Source of the DNA: M3007 sp046160625
GTDB lineage: Bacteria; Bacteroidota; Bacteroidia; Chitinophagales; Saprospiraceae
Direction: 5' to 3'
Assembly: GCA_046160625.1 (NCBI GenBank)
Contig: JBJXGZ010000032.1
Span: 1 to 64,000, forward strand
DNA length: 64,000 bases
The translations under genes were made by a program, and so were the position numbers. The stretch's first letter is position 1, and every line of letters begins with the position of its first letter. This document shows positions 33,697-41,993 of this stretch, in pieces. The notes under the pieces are model-generated. The model had not been told where the DNA came from, searched no databases, and worked only from the letters and a program-made list of their open reading frames with translations.

Positions 33697-34988
33697 TGTT
33701 TTGCGAAATAATCCAAAACGAGGTAACAAAAAGTCCTCACCCCCAATTTCATCCCGCTTTCGTCCACATAAAAATCGGGCGTATGGTGCGAAGGCGCTTT
33801 TTTCTCGTCGCCACCCTTGGGCATCCCGCCAAGGAAGAAGTAGAAACAAGGTATTTGTTGAGCAAAAAAGCCAAAGTCCTCTGCGCCTGTTCGGGGTTTG
33901 TTTTCAGCTACGTTGGCTGACCCAGCCGCCTCTTGCAGCGAAGGCAAAGCCCAGGCCGTGAGCGCGGGGTCGTTGTAAGTGACGGGGGTCTTGTTGTCAA
34001 TATGAACTTCTGCATTCGCGCCTGCGCTCTCGGCTATCTTCGTGACAGTCAGTTCTATTTTTTTGTGGATCAATCGCTGCATGGCCGTGTCGAGTGTGCG
34101 GATGGTGCCCACCATTTCGGCCAGTTCAGGGATGATGTTTGCGCGCACGCCGCTGGTGATTTTGCCCACGGTGATCACTGCAGGAAATTCGGTGAGGTCC
34201 ACCTGGCGGCTCACGATTGTCTGCAAGCCCTGTATGATTTCGGCGCTCACTACGATGGGGTCAATGCCGCTCCAGGGAGCCGAGCCATGGGCCTGTTTGC
34301 CGTGTACTGTGATGTAAAACCAATCTGATGCCGCCATGGCTCCGCCTGCGCGGTATCTGATTTTGCCAACTTCGGTCTGGGAGTTGATGTGCAACCCAAA
34401 CATGACCTCCATTTTTGTATCGCGCAGCAAACCTTCTTTTATCATCAAGGGCGCGCCACCCTCTTCGTCGCCGGGTGGGCCTTCTTCAGCAGGTTGAAAC
34501 ACAAATACCACTGTACCAGCCAGTTGGGCTTTCATTTTGGAAAGGATTTCGGCCACACCCATCATAATCGCGACGTGCATATCGTGGCCGCATGCGTGCA
34601 TTACGCCGACTTGTTCCCCATTATACTCAGACTGGACGGTTGACTTGAAAGGCAAATCGACACGCTCTGTGACGGGAAGTGCGTCCATATCGGCGCGTAG
34701 CCCGATAACAGGTCCAGGTTTTCCGCCTTTTAAAATACCCACAACACCCGTTTTTGCGATGCCCGTTCGGACTTCCATGCCTAGGGAACGCAGGTGCGAG
34801 GCCACTTTTTCGGCGGTCTTAAATTCGCGGTTGGAGAGTTCCGGGTTTTGGTGCAAATCACGTCGCCAGGTGACGACTTTGGTTTCGACCGCATCGGCCA
34901 TTTGGTCTACCTGGCGTTTTAGTGCAGGTTGAGCCGAGAGCGACGCGAGAAAGAGAAGATTTAAGCAAAGAGAGGAAAGATGTTTCAT
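33693..34988 (-). CDS. M20 family amidohydrolase (N-acyl-amino-acid/hippurate hydrolase type)
   Basis: A 431-residue metallopeptidase-fold amidohydrolase with signal peptide (1-18, ending SAQP), hence probably periplasmic. Family motifs: RRDLHQNPELSNREFKTAEKV, GLRADMDALPV, MHACGHDMHVAIMMG (metal His/Asp), FQPAEEGP (catalytic Glu pair), FGLHINSQTEVG, the dimerisation lid and the late GAEDFGFFAQQIPCFYFFLG. The products would be free amino acids from N-acyl forms. A minus-strand TACTTTCG at 35007-35014 is a likely -7 element. It overlaps PolX by 4 bp. Confidence 0.88.
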   Translation of the reverse strand: MKHLSSLCLNLLFLASLSAQPALKRQVDQMADAVETKVVTWRRDLHQNPELSNREFKTAEKVASHLRSLGMEVRTGIAKTGVVGILKGGKPGPVIGLRADMDALPVTERVDLPFKSTVQSEYNGEQVGVMHACGHDMHVAIMMGVAEILSKMKAQLAGTVVFVFQPAEEGPPGDEEGGAPLMIKEGLLRDTKMEVMFGLHINSQTEVGKIRYRAGGAMAASDWFYITVHGKQAHGSAPWSGIDPIVVSAEIIQGLQTIVSRQVDLTEFPAVITVGKITSGVRANIIPELAEMVGTIRTLDTAMQRLIHKKIELTVTKIAESAGANAEVHIDNKTPVTYNDPALTAWALPSLQEAAGSANVAENKPRTGAEDFGFFAQQIPCFYFFLGGMPKGGDEKKAPSHHTPDFYVDESGMKLGVRTFCYLVLDYFAKQ

Positions 34989-35006
34989 GCCAAGTTCGTT
35001 TGGGGG

Positions 35007-35014
35007 CGAAAGTA
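35007..35014 (-). promoter_or_regulatory. -7-like promoter element TACTTTCG
   Basis: Minus-strand TACTTTCG, one mismatch from TAnnTTTG, 19 bp before the amidohydrolase ATG. Confidence 0.35.
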
Positions 35015-35029
35015 GGCATTAATGGTTAT

Positions 35030-35110
35030 TCGTCATTAGTTGCTATTGGGTCATTAGCCATAATGACTGAATGACTTAATGACCCAATGACGACTAATGA
35101 CCCAATGACA
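35030..35110. repeat. short AATGACCCAATGAC direct repeats
   Basis: Irregular direct repeats of the words TAATGACCCAATGAC and GTCATTAG between the ABC ATPase gene and the amidohydrolase gene. Similar words (ACAATGACACAATGACCC) occur at 3098-3130. Confidence 0.6.
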
Positions 35111-35117
35111 AATACCT

Positions 35118-35837
35118 CTACCCGTCACTCAGCACTACATTTTCCATTTTTAAGAAATGCTCATTGGGCAAATCGCTTTCGATGAGTCCATCGCGGAGGC
35201 GGACAATCCGGTGTGCGTGCATGGCGATGTCGTGCTCGTGGGTAACCAGGATAACGGTATTGCCCGCTTTGTGGATTTGCTCGAAAAGGCCCATGATTTC
35301 GTAGCTGGTTTTTGTGTCCAGGTTGCCGGTCGGTTCGTCGGCAAGAATGATGGCGGGGTCGTTCACCAAAGCACGTGCCACGGCTACGCGTTGGCGTTGG
35401 CCACCGGATAATTCGTTGGGTTTGTGTGTGACGCGATCTCCAAGGCCCACAGATTCAAGGGTTTTACGGGCTTTTTCCAGCCGTTCCTCTCTACCTACGC
35501 CAGCATAAACCAGTGGAAGCGCTACATTCTCGAGTGCACTGAGTCGTGGCATCAGATTGAAAGTCTGGAATACGAAGCCGATTTCTTTATTTCGTACCTC
35601 CGCCAACTCACCATCGTCCATAGTGCTCACTTCCGTGCCATTGAGCCAATACTCTCCCTTCGTAGGGGAGTCAAGACAGCCCAACAGATTCATGAGTGTG
35701 GATTTTCCACTGCCCGAGGGACCCATGAGTGCGACATACTCGTTTTTTTCAATATTGAGTGTCACGTCTTTGAGGGCTTCCACGATTTCCGTGCCCATGA
35801 GATATGTTTTTGTAAGGGATTTGATCGAAATCAGCAT
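35118..35837 (-). CDS. ABC transporter ATP-binding protein (LolD/MacB type)
   Basis: A 239-residue ATPase with all motifs: Walker A GPSGSGKSTLMNLLG, Q-loop VFQTFNLM, signature LSGGQRQRVAVARAL, Walker B IILADEPTGNLD and switch His in LVTHEHD. The TGNLD D-loop and length place it in the LolD/MacB/FtsE-like group working with permeases of the FtsX fold. No permease is adjacent, so its membrane partner is encoded elsewhere. The 5' flank on this strand is the nonamer array. Confidence 0.88.
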   Translation of the reverse strand: MLISIKSLTKTYLMGTEIVEALKDVTLNIEKNEYVALMGPSGSGKSTLMNLLGCLDSPTKGEYWLNGTEVSTMDDGELAEVRNKEIGFVFQTFNLMPRLSALENVALPLVYAGVGREERLEKARKTLESVGLGDRVTHKPNELSGGQRQRVAVARALVNDPAIILADEPTGNLDTKTSYEIMGLFEQIHKAGNTVILVTHEHDIAMHAHRIVRLRDGLIESDLPNEHFLKMENVVLSDG

Positions 35838-35843
35838 GATATA

Positions 35844-35975
35844 AATGTGGTCAATGTGATAATGTGGTCAATGTGGTCAATGTGGTCAATGTGATCAATG
35901 TGGTCAATGTGGTCAATGTGATAATGTGGTCAATGTGGTCAATGTGGTCAATGTGGTCAATGTGGTCAATGTGGG
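35844..35975. repeat. tandem nonamer repeat (AATGTGGTC)n
   Basis: About fourteen copies of a 9-bp unit AATGTGGTC, with variants GATC and TGATA, immediately upstream of the ABC ATPase start. It lies in the leader region of that gene, so copy number may influence its expression. Confidence 0.85.
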
Positions 35976-36000
35976 CAATGTGGGTGTTCGGAATGCGTCA

Positions 36001-36174
36001 CTATCCTTTTTTCCTTCGAAAAATCAGCCCAGCCAAAAAGACAAAAAAAGCAACAATCCCTGCTGCAATTTGCTCAATGATCTGTGGAAAAAACTGCCGG
36101 AGCACAAAAAAGGCTGCGATTCCAGCTACTGCGACGATGGCGAGCAAGCCACCTTTTGAGTTCGTTATTGCCAT
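36001..36174 (-). CDS. 57-residue membrane microprotein
   Basis: Short ORF, ATG at 36174 to TAG at 36001. The product opens MAITNSKGG, has a hydrophobic segment (about 9-25), a short link FFPQIIEQ, a second hydrophobic segment (about 36-52) and ends FRRKKG. Glycine/alanine-rich helices and a positive C-terminus look like a genuine two-pass small membrane protein, and it fits the intergenic space exactly. Function unknown. It lies upstream of the nonamer array and the ABC ATPase on the same strand. Confidence 0.6.
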   Translation of the reverse strand: MAITNSKGGLLAIVAVAGIAAFFVLRQFFPQIIEQIAAGIVAFFVFLAGLIFRRKKG

Positions 36175-36385
36175 TTGTTGGTTGTTCTGTTTCTGATAAA
36201 ATTCTCCAAATGATGCTAAGAGCCTCTTCGTTTCAAGCCCCGAATTAATGGCGCGCCTTTCCGGCGCAAAAAAACCTTAGAAGTTTGCAGCGTGTTGCCC
36301 GTTCAACAGGGTTTGTTTCCCGTTGAACGGAATGTTCTTTACATTGGAAGGTTAAAAAATCCAGCGTTAAAAAACATCAGGCAGT

Positions 36386-36415
36386 TTTGTATTTCCAAAC
36401 CTACGGGTACTTTTG
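36386..36415 (+). promoter_or_regulatory. promoter: TTTG-N18-TACTTTTG
   Basis: Both Bacteroidota elements are present with ideal spacing: -33 TTTG at 36386-36389 and -7 TACTTTTG at 36408-36415, 47 bp upstream of the membrane-protein ATG at 36463. Confidence 0.7.
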
Positions 36416-36462
36416 CCCACACTTATCTTATTCACACCTTAAATTCATTCAAGACAAAATCC

Positions 36463-36939
36463 ATGAAGAAACTTTTCACTCTGGCATTTTGCGCGTTGCT
36501 TGGCAGCGCACTTTGGGCTGCTTCGCCCAGCACAACGCCTGCCAATCCATTCCAAGACGATCTCAGCCGTTTGGACAATGAATTTGCAGGCATGACTGAA
36601 CTTGAGCAGTTGGTGGAAGAGCGCAACGCTACCTACTCCCAACTCGCTTCGGAAAACAATGCCCTGCTCAATAATGTGACGAGCGACAATGACATCGCTT
36701 CTTCGCTTCTTGGCAGCGTGGCACCTGACGGCGAGCGCCTGCTCGGTATACCCGGCTTCTGGTGGGGCTTCTGCCTTGGTATTCTTGGTATTATTCTGGT
36801 TTATGTAGCCGTTGAAGGCGAAGCCAAAAAAAGAGAAGGTAAAAAAGCCATAATTGGCTGTGCTATCTGGACTGTTATCTGGGTAGTTCTGTGGTTTGGC
36901 ATTCTTGCAAGCGGTGCCTGGTGGGCATCCAATGGTTAA
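36463..36939 (+). CDS. hypothetical membrane protein with signal peptide
   Basis: A 158-residue protein. Signal peptide 1-20 (MKKLFTLAFCALLGSALWAA), a polar helical segment (about 30-85, acidic, NEFAGMTELEQLVEER), then two membrane segments (about 98-117 and 128-150) flanking a KKREGKK loop. It has its own canonical promoter and a strong terminator, so it is a stand-alone unit. I do not recognise a family. Start at 36463; the ORF runs back to 36292 through the promoter. Confidence 0.72.
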   Translation: MKKLFTLAFCALLGSALWAASPSTTPANPFQDDLSRLDNEFAGMTELEQLVEERNATYSQLASENNALLNNVTSDNDIASSLLGSVAPDGERLLGIPGFWWGFCLGILGIILVYVAVEGEAKKREGKKAIIGCAIWTVIWVVLWFGILASGAWWASNG

Positions 36940-36961
36940 GAAATGCTGCAAAATCTTATTT

Positions 36962-37001
36962 AAACCGGGTTGTTCCGCATCAGCGAAACGACCCGGTTTT
37001 C
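36962..37001 (+). terminator. rho-independent terminator
   Basis: Perfect outer arms AAACCGGGT / ACCCGGTTT extended by TGTT / AACG-type pairs, small loop, ending in TTTTCT, directly after the 158-residue membrane protein. Confidence 0.75.
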
Positions 37002-37038
37002 TATTAGGGTACCACTATGCCACAGTACCCAAATTCAT

Positions 37039-37046
37039 TACTTTTG
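37039..37046 (+). promoter_or_regulatory. -7 element TACTTTTG close to a start codon
   Basis: Exact TAnnTTTG match whose last base is 7 bp before the ATG at 37054. A transcript starting about 7 nt downstream would be leaderless or nearly so. Confidence 0.45.
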
Positions 37047-37053
37047 CCGCACT

Positions 37054-37749
37054 ATGAGCATTCCAATCCGATACACGCTTTTGTTGTTATTGGCTTTTTC
37101 AGCCAATGTCATAAAAGCCCAGACTGAATTTTATCGTTTCAAATCCGACTTTTCCATCAAAGAAAAGGAAGCAGGTAAAGATCAGGGCCGACTCATCACA
37201 GGCACCATTTACTACGATAAAAACCTGCATAAAACGATTTACAACATTCGGTTTCCAGAGCCGGAGCAGTGGCTCGTGCGCGATACTTTTATGTACCGCA
37301 TGAAAGCGGATACGCTCGTGTCGCAACAAATGGTGCCACCCGTTGGGGAATTCTCCATTTTTAACATGATTTTGAGCCAACAACTCAATGATTTCGGACT
37401 TGCCAAGGTGGGCTATACTCCCGGCGATGTACAACAAGACGGCAACCAGGTCATATCCCAGTGGTTGCCGCCAGACCAATTCAAAGCCTATCTCGGGCCA
37501 GTGACCATGGCGCAGGAGAACAAACGACTCAGCGCTGCCGCTTTCTACGACAAGGAGAAAAAATTGGTCTCCAAATTCTATTTCCAGGACTATTCTATAG
37601 AAAACGGCCTTCCAGTTCCAGGGAAAATCTACCAGATATTTTACCGCGAAGCAGGAGAATTTGTGCGCGTCATGACCCTCAAAAACATCATCATTAACCA
37701 AGCCGATGAAGATAGCACTTACGATTTCGATGTTCCTGCTGGCGGGTAA
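37054..37749 (+). CDS. secreted GLPGLI-like hypothetical protein
   Basis: A 231-residue exported protein: signal peptide (1-23, ending VIKAQ), then a beta-rich domain with EFYRFKSDFSIKEKE, TIYYDKNLHKTIYNIRFPEPEQW and the late FYREAGEFVRVMTLKNI, reminiscent of outer-membrane lipoprotein LolA-like or GLPGLI-type beta sheets without a firm assignment. It overlaps the yidD-like gene by 44 bp, so the two are translated from one message and probably cooperate. Confidence 0.68.
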   Translation: MSIPIRYTLLLLLAFSANVIKAQTEFYRFKSDFSIKEKEAGKDQGRLITGTIYYDKNLHKTIYNIRFPEPEQWLVRDTFMYRMKADTLVSQQMVPPVGEFSIFNMILSQQLNDFGLAKVGYTPGDVQQDGNQVISQWLPPDQFKAYLGPVTMAQENKRLSAAAFYDKEKKLVSKFYFQDYSIENGLPVPGKIYQIFYREAGEFVRVMTLKNIIINQADEDSTYDFDVPAGG

Positions 37750-38140
37750 TCTCCTTGCTCAGGCTGAACCTGTGGCACACCTCAAAGGGGTGTCACATGT
37801 TGAAGGCGACATCGCGCTTTTGGGACAAGCTTTTGCAGTTCCCACAAAGCCGCGGCTCACAGAGCAGTTTTCACTCAGTCGTGAAAACTCAAACGAATTA
37901 CAGATGGTTTTTTCCGGGCTGTTCCTGGTTTACAAATCCTTTTTTTCCTCCCAAGACAATCAGCGCTGTAGTTTTCACCCGTCCTGTTCCGAATTTGGCC
38001 TGGAAGCGGTCAAGAAACTCGGTGTGGTGCGCGGGATTATTTGCACCTGCGATCGCCTGACACGATGCAATGGATTCAGTCCGAAGCAATATGAAATTGA
38101 CCTGGAAAAAAGGGTGCTGAAAGACCCCGTGGGGTGGTAG
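37706..38140 (+). CDS. yidD: YidD-domain protein (membrane insertion efficiency factor)
   Basis: A 144-residue protein with the YidD core at about 65-140: QRCSFHPSCSEFGLEAVKKLG, GIICTCDRLTRCN and a final DPVGW. YidD assists YidC in inserting membrane proteins in characterised bacteria. Unlike the standard short YidD (70-90 aa), this one carries an N-terminal signal-like segment (MKIALTISMFLLAGNLLAQ) and a 40-residue linker, so the cysteine-containing core may face the periplasm. No rnpA, rpmH or yidC is adjacent; the neighbours are secreted and TPR proteins. Confidence 0.82.
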   Translation: MKIALTISMFLLAGNLLAQAEPVAHLKGVSHVEGDIALLGQAFAVPTKPRLTEQFSLSRENSNELQMVFSGLFLVYKSFFSSQDNQRCSFHPSCSEFGLEAVKKLGVVRGIICTCDRLTRCNGFSPKQYEIDLEKRVLKDPVGW

Positions 38141-38292
38141 TTTTTTGATTGACGATTAATAGAATACATGATTGTTGATTGTTGAAGTAAAGTTCGATTG
38201 ACAATGGTTGGTTTAATCGTCATTCATCCATCAAATAATAAAAGAACCCCGAAGTCCTGCTACCAAAATCCTCAAACTGGGCAACCAATTAG

Positions 38293-39126
38293 ATGAACAA
38301 TTTTCTCCCCTGTTTCCTTTTCACTTTCGTAGCAATTTCTATCTCCGCTCAGGACATCTACGATTACGCACATTCCCGTGCTTACGCCCGCTATTTGCTT
38401 CAATCCCAGCAATATGGGCTGGCCGCAGAAGAATACGAACGCTTGATCTTCCTCCGCCCAGACAACGACACCCTCCGTGCCGATCTGCTCCGAACGTACC
38501 GGAAAGGCGATACCCCGCAACTCGGCCTTGAAAAGTGGGCAAAATGGCAGCTCGAGCCTAGGCCCAAAACCCGCTTGCTCTACACAGAATATTCCAAACT
38601 CCTGCTTCGGGGTGGATACCCGGATAAAGCACGCACTTTGGTTACTGAATCAGCTATGTTTGACAGTACCCAGCTGAGGCGCACCGTGTTGTACGCCAAT
38701 ATGTTGGAGCAAAAATGGCCCGAAGCGCGACAATCAATCGAGGCCATCCCAGTAACAGAAAAAATTTCCCGCCGTGCCGACTTGGAAAAACTCATCAAAC
38801 GCGGAGAACGCAGCAAAAAGAAAAATCCCTGGGTTGCCACCGCGCTATCTGTACCAGTGCCAGGCTTGGGCAAGGTCTACGCAGGCGAATGGAAAGATGG
38901 AATTATCAGCCTGCTTTTCGTAGGAGTCAATACCTGGCAGGCTTACCGGCGTTTCGACAAGGAAGGCACCGATACCTTTTGGGGTTGGATACATGGCGGC
39001 TTCGCGCTCGGGTTCTACACCGGCAATCTTTATGGCTCACACAAAGCCGCCCGACGGCAAAATCAAAAGAAGTTCAACCGTTTGCAATATGATACAGAGG
39101 CTCTTGTTTTTCCTGTGCTGGATTAG
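38293..39126 (+). CDS. TPR-like secreted membrane protein
   Basis: A 277-residue protein: signal peptide (1-19), helical TPR-like repeats (about 20-155; AEEYERLIFLRPDNDTLRADLLRTY), then a membrane module (about 175-260) with ALSVPVPGLGKVYAGEWKDGIISLL. The PGLGKVYAG motif recurs in the next protein as PGAGQFYAG and in TM2/DUF5683-like Bacteroidota proteins. It follows yidD after 152 bp that holds a weak hairpin and overlaps the next gene by 38 bp. Confidence 0.7.
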   Translation: MNNFLPCFLFTFVAISISAQDIYDYAHSRAYARYLLQSQQYGLAAEEYERLIFLRPDNDTLRADLLRTYRKGDTPQLGLEKWAKWQLEPRPKTRLLYTEYSKLLLRGGYPDKARTLVTESAMFDSTQLRRTVLYANMLEQKWPEARQSIEAIPVTEKISRRADLEKLIKRGERSKKKNPWVATALSVPVPGLGKVYAGEWKDGIISLLFVGVNTWQAYRRFDKEGTDTFWGWIHGGFALGFYTGNLYGSHKAARRQNQKKFNRLQYDTEALVFPVLD

Positions 39127-39934
39127 TGCAGTCTCTTTTCTGCCAGCCCAAACGGCGGACGAGACCCTACTTTTCGCCCGTGAGCAATTGGCCGCCGGGA
39201 ATAAAACGCTCGCGCTGAAAACCTACCAGCGGGTACTTTTCTTCAGTGGTGACCAATACCGTGACGAGTGCCAACGCCAATTGGCCGCGCTTTTCGCAGA
39301 GCAGGGGGATTTTGAAAAATCGGCATTTTACTGTGATTTGTTGTATCAAAGTGCTGACACAGATAGCCTCCGTTATGAGGCACTGTTCAGCAAGACGGGC
39401 ATGTTGATGCTCCAAAATCAGTATAAAAAGGCTCTGCTGGAATTATTTTCCTTGCCCAATGATTTGCCTGAACCATGGATGAGCAGGAAGCGGCTCTACC
39501 TCGGCTCGGCCCATTTTGGCATCCGGGAATTTGATCTTGCACGGGCGGATTTGCTACCGCTATTTAAGCCATCGGATGTTCAGGGTCGGGCAGAATTTGA
39601 GCGGCTTATGCGTGAGGCAAAGCGTATTTCCCGCAAAAGCCCAAAGATTGCCCGGGTACTCAGCATGGTATTGCCGGGAGCCGGACAGTTTTATGCAGGT
39701 GATATCAAGAATGGTCTGAACTCTTTACTGCTCAATGCTTTGTTGGGATATTGGTTTGTCGCCACGGGCATTTCTTACACGTTTGTGGATGCTGCCGCAA
39801 CGGTGACGCCCTGGCTTTTCCGCTATTACGGCGGGGGAATACGGCGAGCGGGGGAGATTTTGGAGAAGAAAAAAGAAGAGCGGCTGCGAAAGGTTTTTAG
39901 GGAGGTGCTTGGAACGATGAACGATGAACGATGA
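39089..39934 (+). CDS. TPR-like secreted membrane protein, paralog of preceding
   Basis: A 281-residue protein with the same plan as its neighbour: signal peptide (1-20, ending FLPAQ), TPR-like helices (22-180; EQGDFEKSAFYCDLLY), and a C-terminal membrane module beginning ARVLSMVLPGAGQFYAGDIKNGLNSLL. The start at 39089 gives a proper signal peptide; the ORF extends further in the wrong context. Together with yidD and the preceding genes it forms a four-gene overlapping set, probably an envelope assembly function (inference). Confidence 0.7.
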   Translation: MIQRLLFFLCWISAVSFLPAQTADETLLFAREQLAAGNKTLALKTYQRVLFFSGDQYRDECQRQLAALFAEQGDFEKSAFYCDLLYQSADTDSLRYEALFSKTGMLMLQNQYKKALLELFSLPNDLPEPWMSRKRLYLGSAHFGIREFDLARADLLPLFKPSDVQGRAEFERLMREAKRISRKSPKIARVLSMVLPGAGQFYAGDIKNGLNSLLLNALLGYWFVATGISYTFVDAAATVTPWLFRYYGGGIRRAGEILEKKKEERLRKVFREVLGTMNDER

Positions 39935-39973
39935 ACAAATTAAAGAGCGAAAATCTTATTTCCTAATTTCATC

Positions 39974-40549
39974 ATGACCCCCGTGTCCCAATCAGAGACC
40001 CTCTCCCTGCTTCGTTATCACAGCACTGATTTTGCAGAGGAAAAGGTATTTTTAACGCAAACTATTGCCTTTGTAGCGCGGAACGCACACTTTTGGCAGC
40101 GTAGCATTATGGAAGGACACCTGACAGGTACGGCATGGATACTTTCTTCGGATGGCAACTCTGTTTTGCTCCTTCACCACGCCAAACTGGATCGTTGGCT
40201 ACAGCCTGGAGGTCATGTTGATGAGGCAGATGCCACATTGGCTGAAACGGCTCTGCGGGAGGCTATGGAAGAGTGCGGAATTCAGGGTCTGACTTTGGTT
40301 TCACCAGCAATATTTGATCTCGATGTACACGAAATTCCGGCACGAGGTCACGAGTCTTCACATTTACACTACGATTTGAGATTTCTTTTTGTCGCGCCTG
40401 CAGAAGTTGAAATCAAACGCAATCCGTTGGAAACCAAAGCCATTTCCTGGGTGCGCATAGCGGAACTATGTACGGAATCCACTCCACAATCGCTGAGAAG
40501 AATGGCATTAAAAACCTTGGAAGTTGAAAGTGATTCAGAAAGGTTTTGA
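39974..40549 (+). CDS. NUDIX hydrolase
   Basis: A 191-residue pyrophosphohydrolase. The Nudix box is visible as GGHVDEADATLAETALREAMEECGI (key G..5E..REVxEExGI pattern: glutamates in ALREAMEECG), in the middle of the protein, preceded by LDRWLQPGGH and followed by HYDLRFLFVA. The substrate, a nucleoside diphosphate linked to another group, cannot be read. It stands between the TPR set and the deoxynucleoside kinase. Confidence 0.85.
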   Translation: MTPVSQSETLSLLRYHSTDFAEEKVFLTQTIAFVARNAHFWQRSIMEGHLTGTAWILSSDGNSVLLLHHAKLDRWLQPGGHVDEADATLAETALREAMEECGIQGLTLVSPAIFDLDVHEIPARGHESSHLHYDLRFLFVAPAEVEIKRNPLETKAISWVRIAELCTESTPQSLRRMALKTLEVESDSERF

Positions 40550-40641
40550 GGGTTTTCTACCTTCGCCACAAATCAACGAATACCCAAATCCACGAATCAC
40601 TTCGCTTCTGCTACGGCGGGTAAAAAAATTAACAAGCAAAA

Positions 40642-41292
40642 ATGGCCTCTTCATTGCCTTCTGAGAAAAAAACTGTGAAGCACATCGCCATCGCCGGCAA
40701 TATCGGTGCAGGCAAAACGACCCTCACCGAAATGCTTGCCAAGAATTTTGGCTGGGATGTACACTACGAAAACACGGAAAACAACCCCTACCTGTCCGAT
40801 TTTTATCTGGACATGAAACGCTGGTCGTTCAATCTTCAGGTGTTTTTCCTTTCAAGTCGCTACCAACAGGTGCTGCGTATTTTGCAAGGCAGCAGAACCG
40901 TAATTCAAGACCGCACGATTTACGAGGATGCTTTCATTTTTGCGCCAAACCTTGCCGACATGGGCCTGATGGAACGGCGCGATTTTGAGAATTACATGAC
41001 GCTGTTTCAGTCCATCGTTTCGCAAGTAAAAGCGCCTGATTTGTTGATCTATCTGAAGGCCAGTATACCCACATTGGTGGATCATATCCAGATGCGCGGG
41101 CGCGACTACGAAGGCAGCATCAGCCTCGATTACCTCAAACGCCTCAACGACCGTTACGACGGCTGGATCAATGGCTACCGAGAAGGCCGGCTCCTGATTA
41201 TCAACGTAGATAACCTGGATTTTACAAGCAACAAAGAACACGCCGCCAAGGTGCTGGAAATGGTACAAGCGGAATTGCATGGGTTGTTTTGA
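40642..41292 (+). CDS. deoxynucleoside kinase
   Basis: A 216-residue dNK-family enzyme of nucleotide salvage, transferring phosphate to deoxyadenosine/deoxyguanosine-type substrates. Walker A IAGNIGAGKTTL near residue 17, the substrate Glu/Trp region NTENNPYLSDFY, the ERS-type motif as QDRTIYEDAFIF, and the LID arginines in MRGRDYEGSISLDYL are present. Cytosolic. A short AT-rich stretch resembling a dispersed CACGAAT-type repeat precedes it. Confidence 0.88.
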   Translation: MASSLPSEKKTVKHIAIAGNIGAGKTTLTEMLAKNFGWDVHYENTENNPYLSDFYLDMKRWSFNLQVFFLSSRYQQVLRILQGSRTVIQDRTIYEDAFIFAPNLADMGLMERRDFENYMTLFQSIVSQVKAPDLLIYLKASIPTLVDHIQMRGRDYEGSISLDYLKRLNDRYDGWINGYREGRLLIINVDNLDFTSNKEHAAKVLEMVQAELHGLF

Positions 41293-41337
41293 ACCAATAT
41301 TCTTGTGCCTTTTCAACACTTTTTAAATATATAATTC

Positions 41338-41985
41338 ATGAAATTTTTCAGTACGCTCCTTCTCCTTGCAGTACTTGCACAAGATTGTATTGGGCAAGAT
41401 TGGTATGACACCAAACGCAATGAAGAAAAATGCCCAGGCTGGGTATTATTGTCCAGTGGAGACACCCTGCATGGCAAGATCGAATACAACCACCCAGCCC
41501 GAATGACTCGTAAAGTGATTTTTTGGGATGATAAAAACCCAACTGACCGCCAGAAATTTAAGGCCAGAGATAAAAAGCTGAAGGCCTATTTTTATGATGG
41601 CGTATTATGGGAAGCATTAAAATTGAATGACGGCTCCATCAAATTGTCGGCCAGTCAATCGGAAACAGAGTTTCTTCGTGTAGTGGCCAATGGACGATTG
41701 AAGGTATGCGAACAGTACACCATGGAGAATGATAAATTTATCGAATCAGAAGGCAATACAATCACAATTTTGGCCGAAGAATTAAAGATTACCAGTTTTA
41801 TATCGAAAGACGGAGGAAAATTGGAGAGCCTTACTCACATTAAATTCCTCAACTACAAAAAAGGAATGGGAAAGCTTGTCAGCGATTGTGAATCAGTAGC
41901 CAAAAAGGTGGAAAGCAAAGAATATGGAAGGCTTCACTTTTATAAGATGGTAGCAGAATACAATGAAGTGTGTGGCCAGAAGTAA
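41338..41985 (+). CDS. hypothetical secreted protein
   Basis: A 215-residue protein with signal peptide (1-19, ending DCIGQ) followed by GWVLLSSGDTLHGKIEYNHPARMTRKVIFWDD, a beta-strand pattern common in small exported Bacteroidota proteins, and a lysine-rich C-terminal half. No family recognised. It ends 8 bp before the ATG of the SDR gene. Confidence 0.65.
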   Translation: MKFFSTLLLLAVLAQDCIGQDWYDTKRNEEKCPGWVLLSSGDTLHGKIEYNHPARMTRKVIFWDDKNPTDRQKFKARDKKLKAYFYDGVLWEALKLNDGSIKLSASQSETEFLRVVANGRLKVCEQYTMENDKFIESEGNTITILAEELKITSFISKDGGKLESLTHIKFLNYKKGMGKLVSDCESVAKKVESKEYGRLHFYKMVAEYNEVCGQK

Positions 41986-41993
41986 CGACTACC

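Noticed and set aside
35864..36196. Plus-strand frame through the nonamer array
   Set aside because: The first third is translated tandem repeat (VNVVNV); the rest is antisense to a better small membrane protein.
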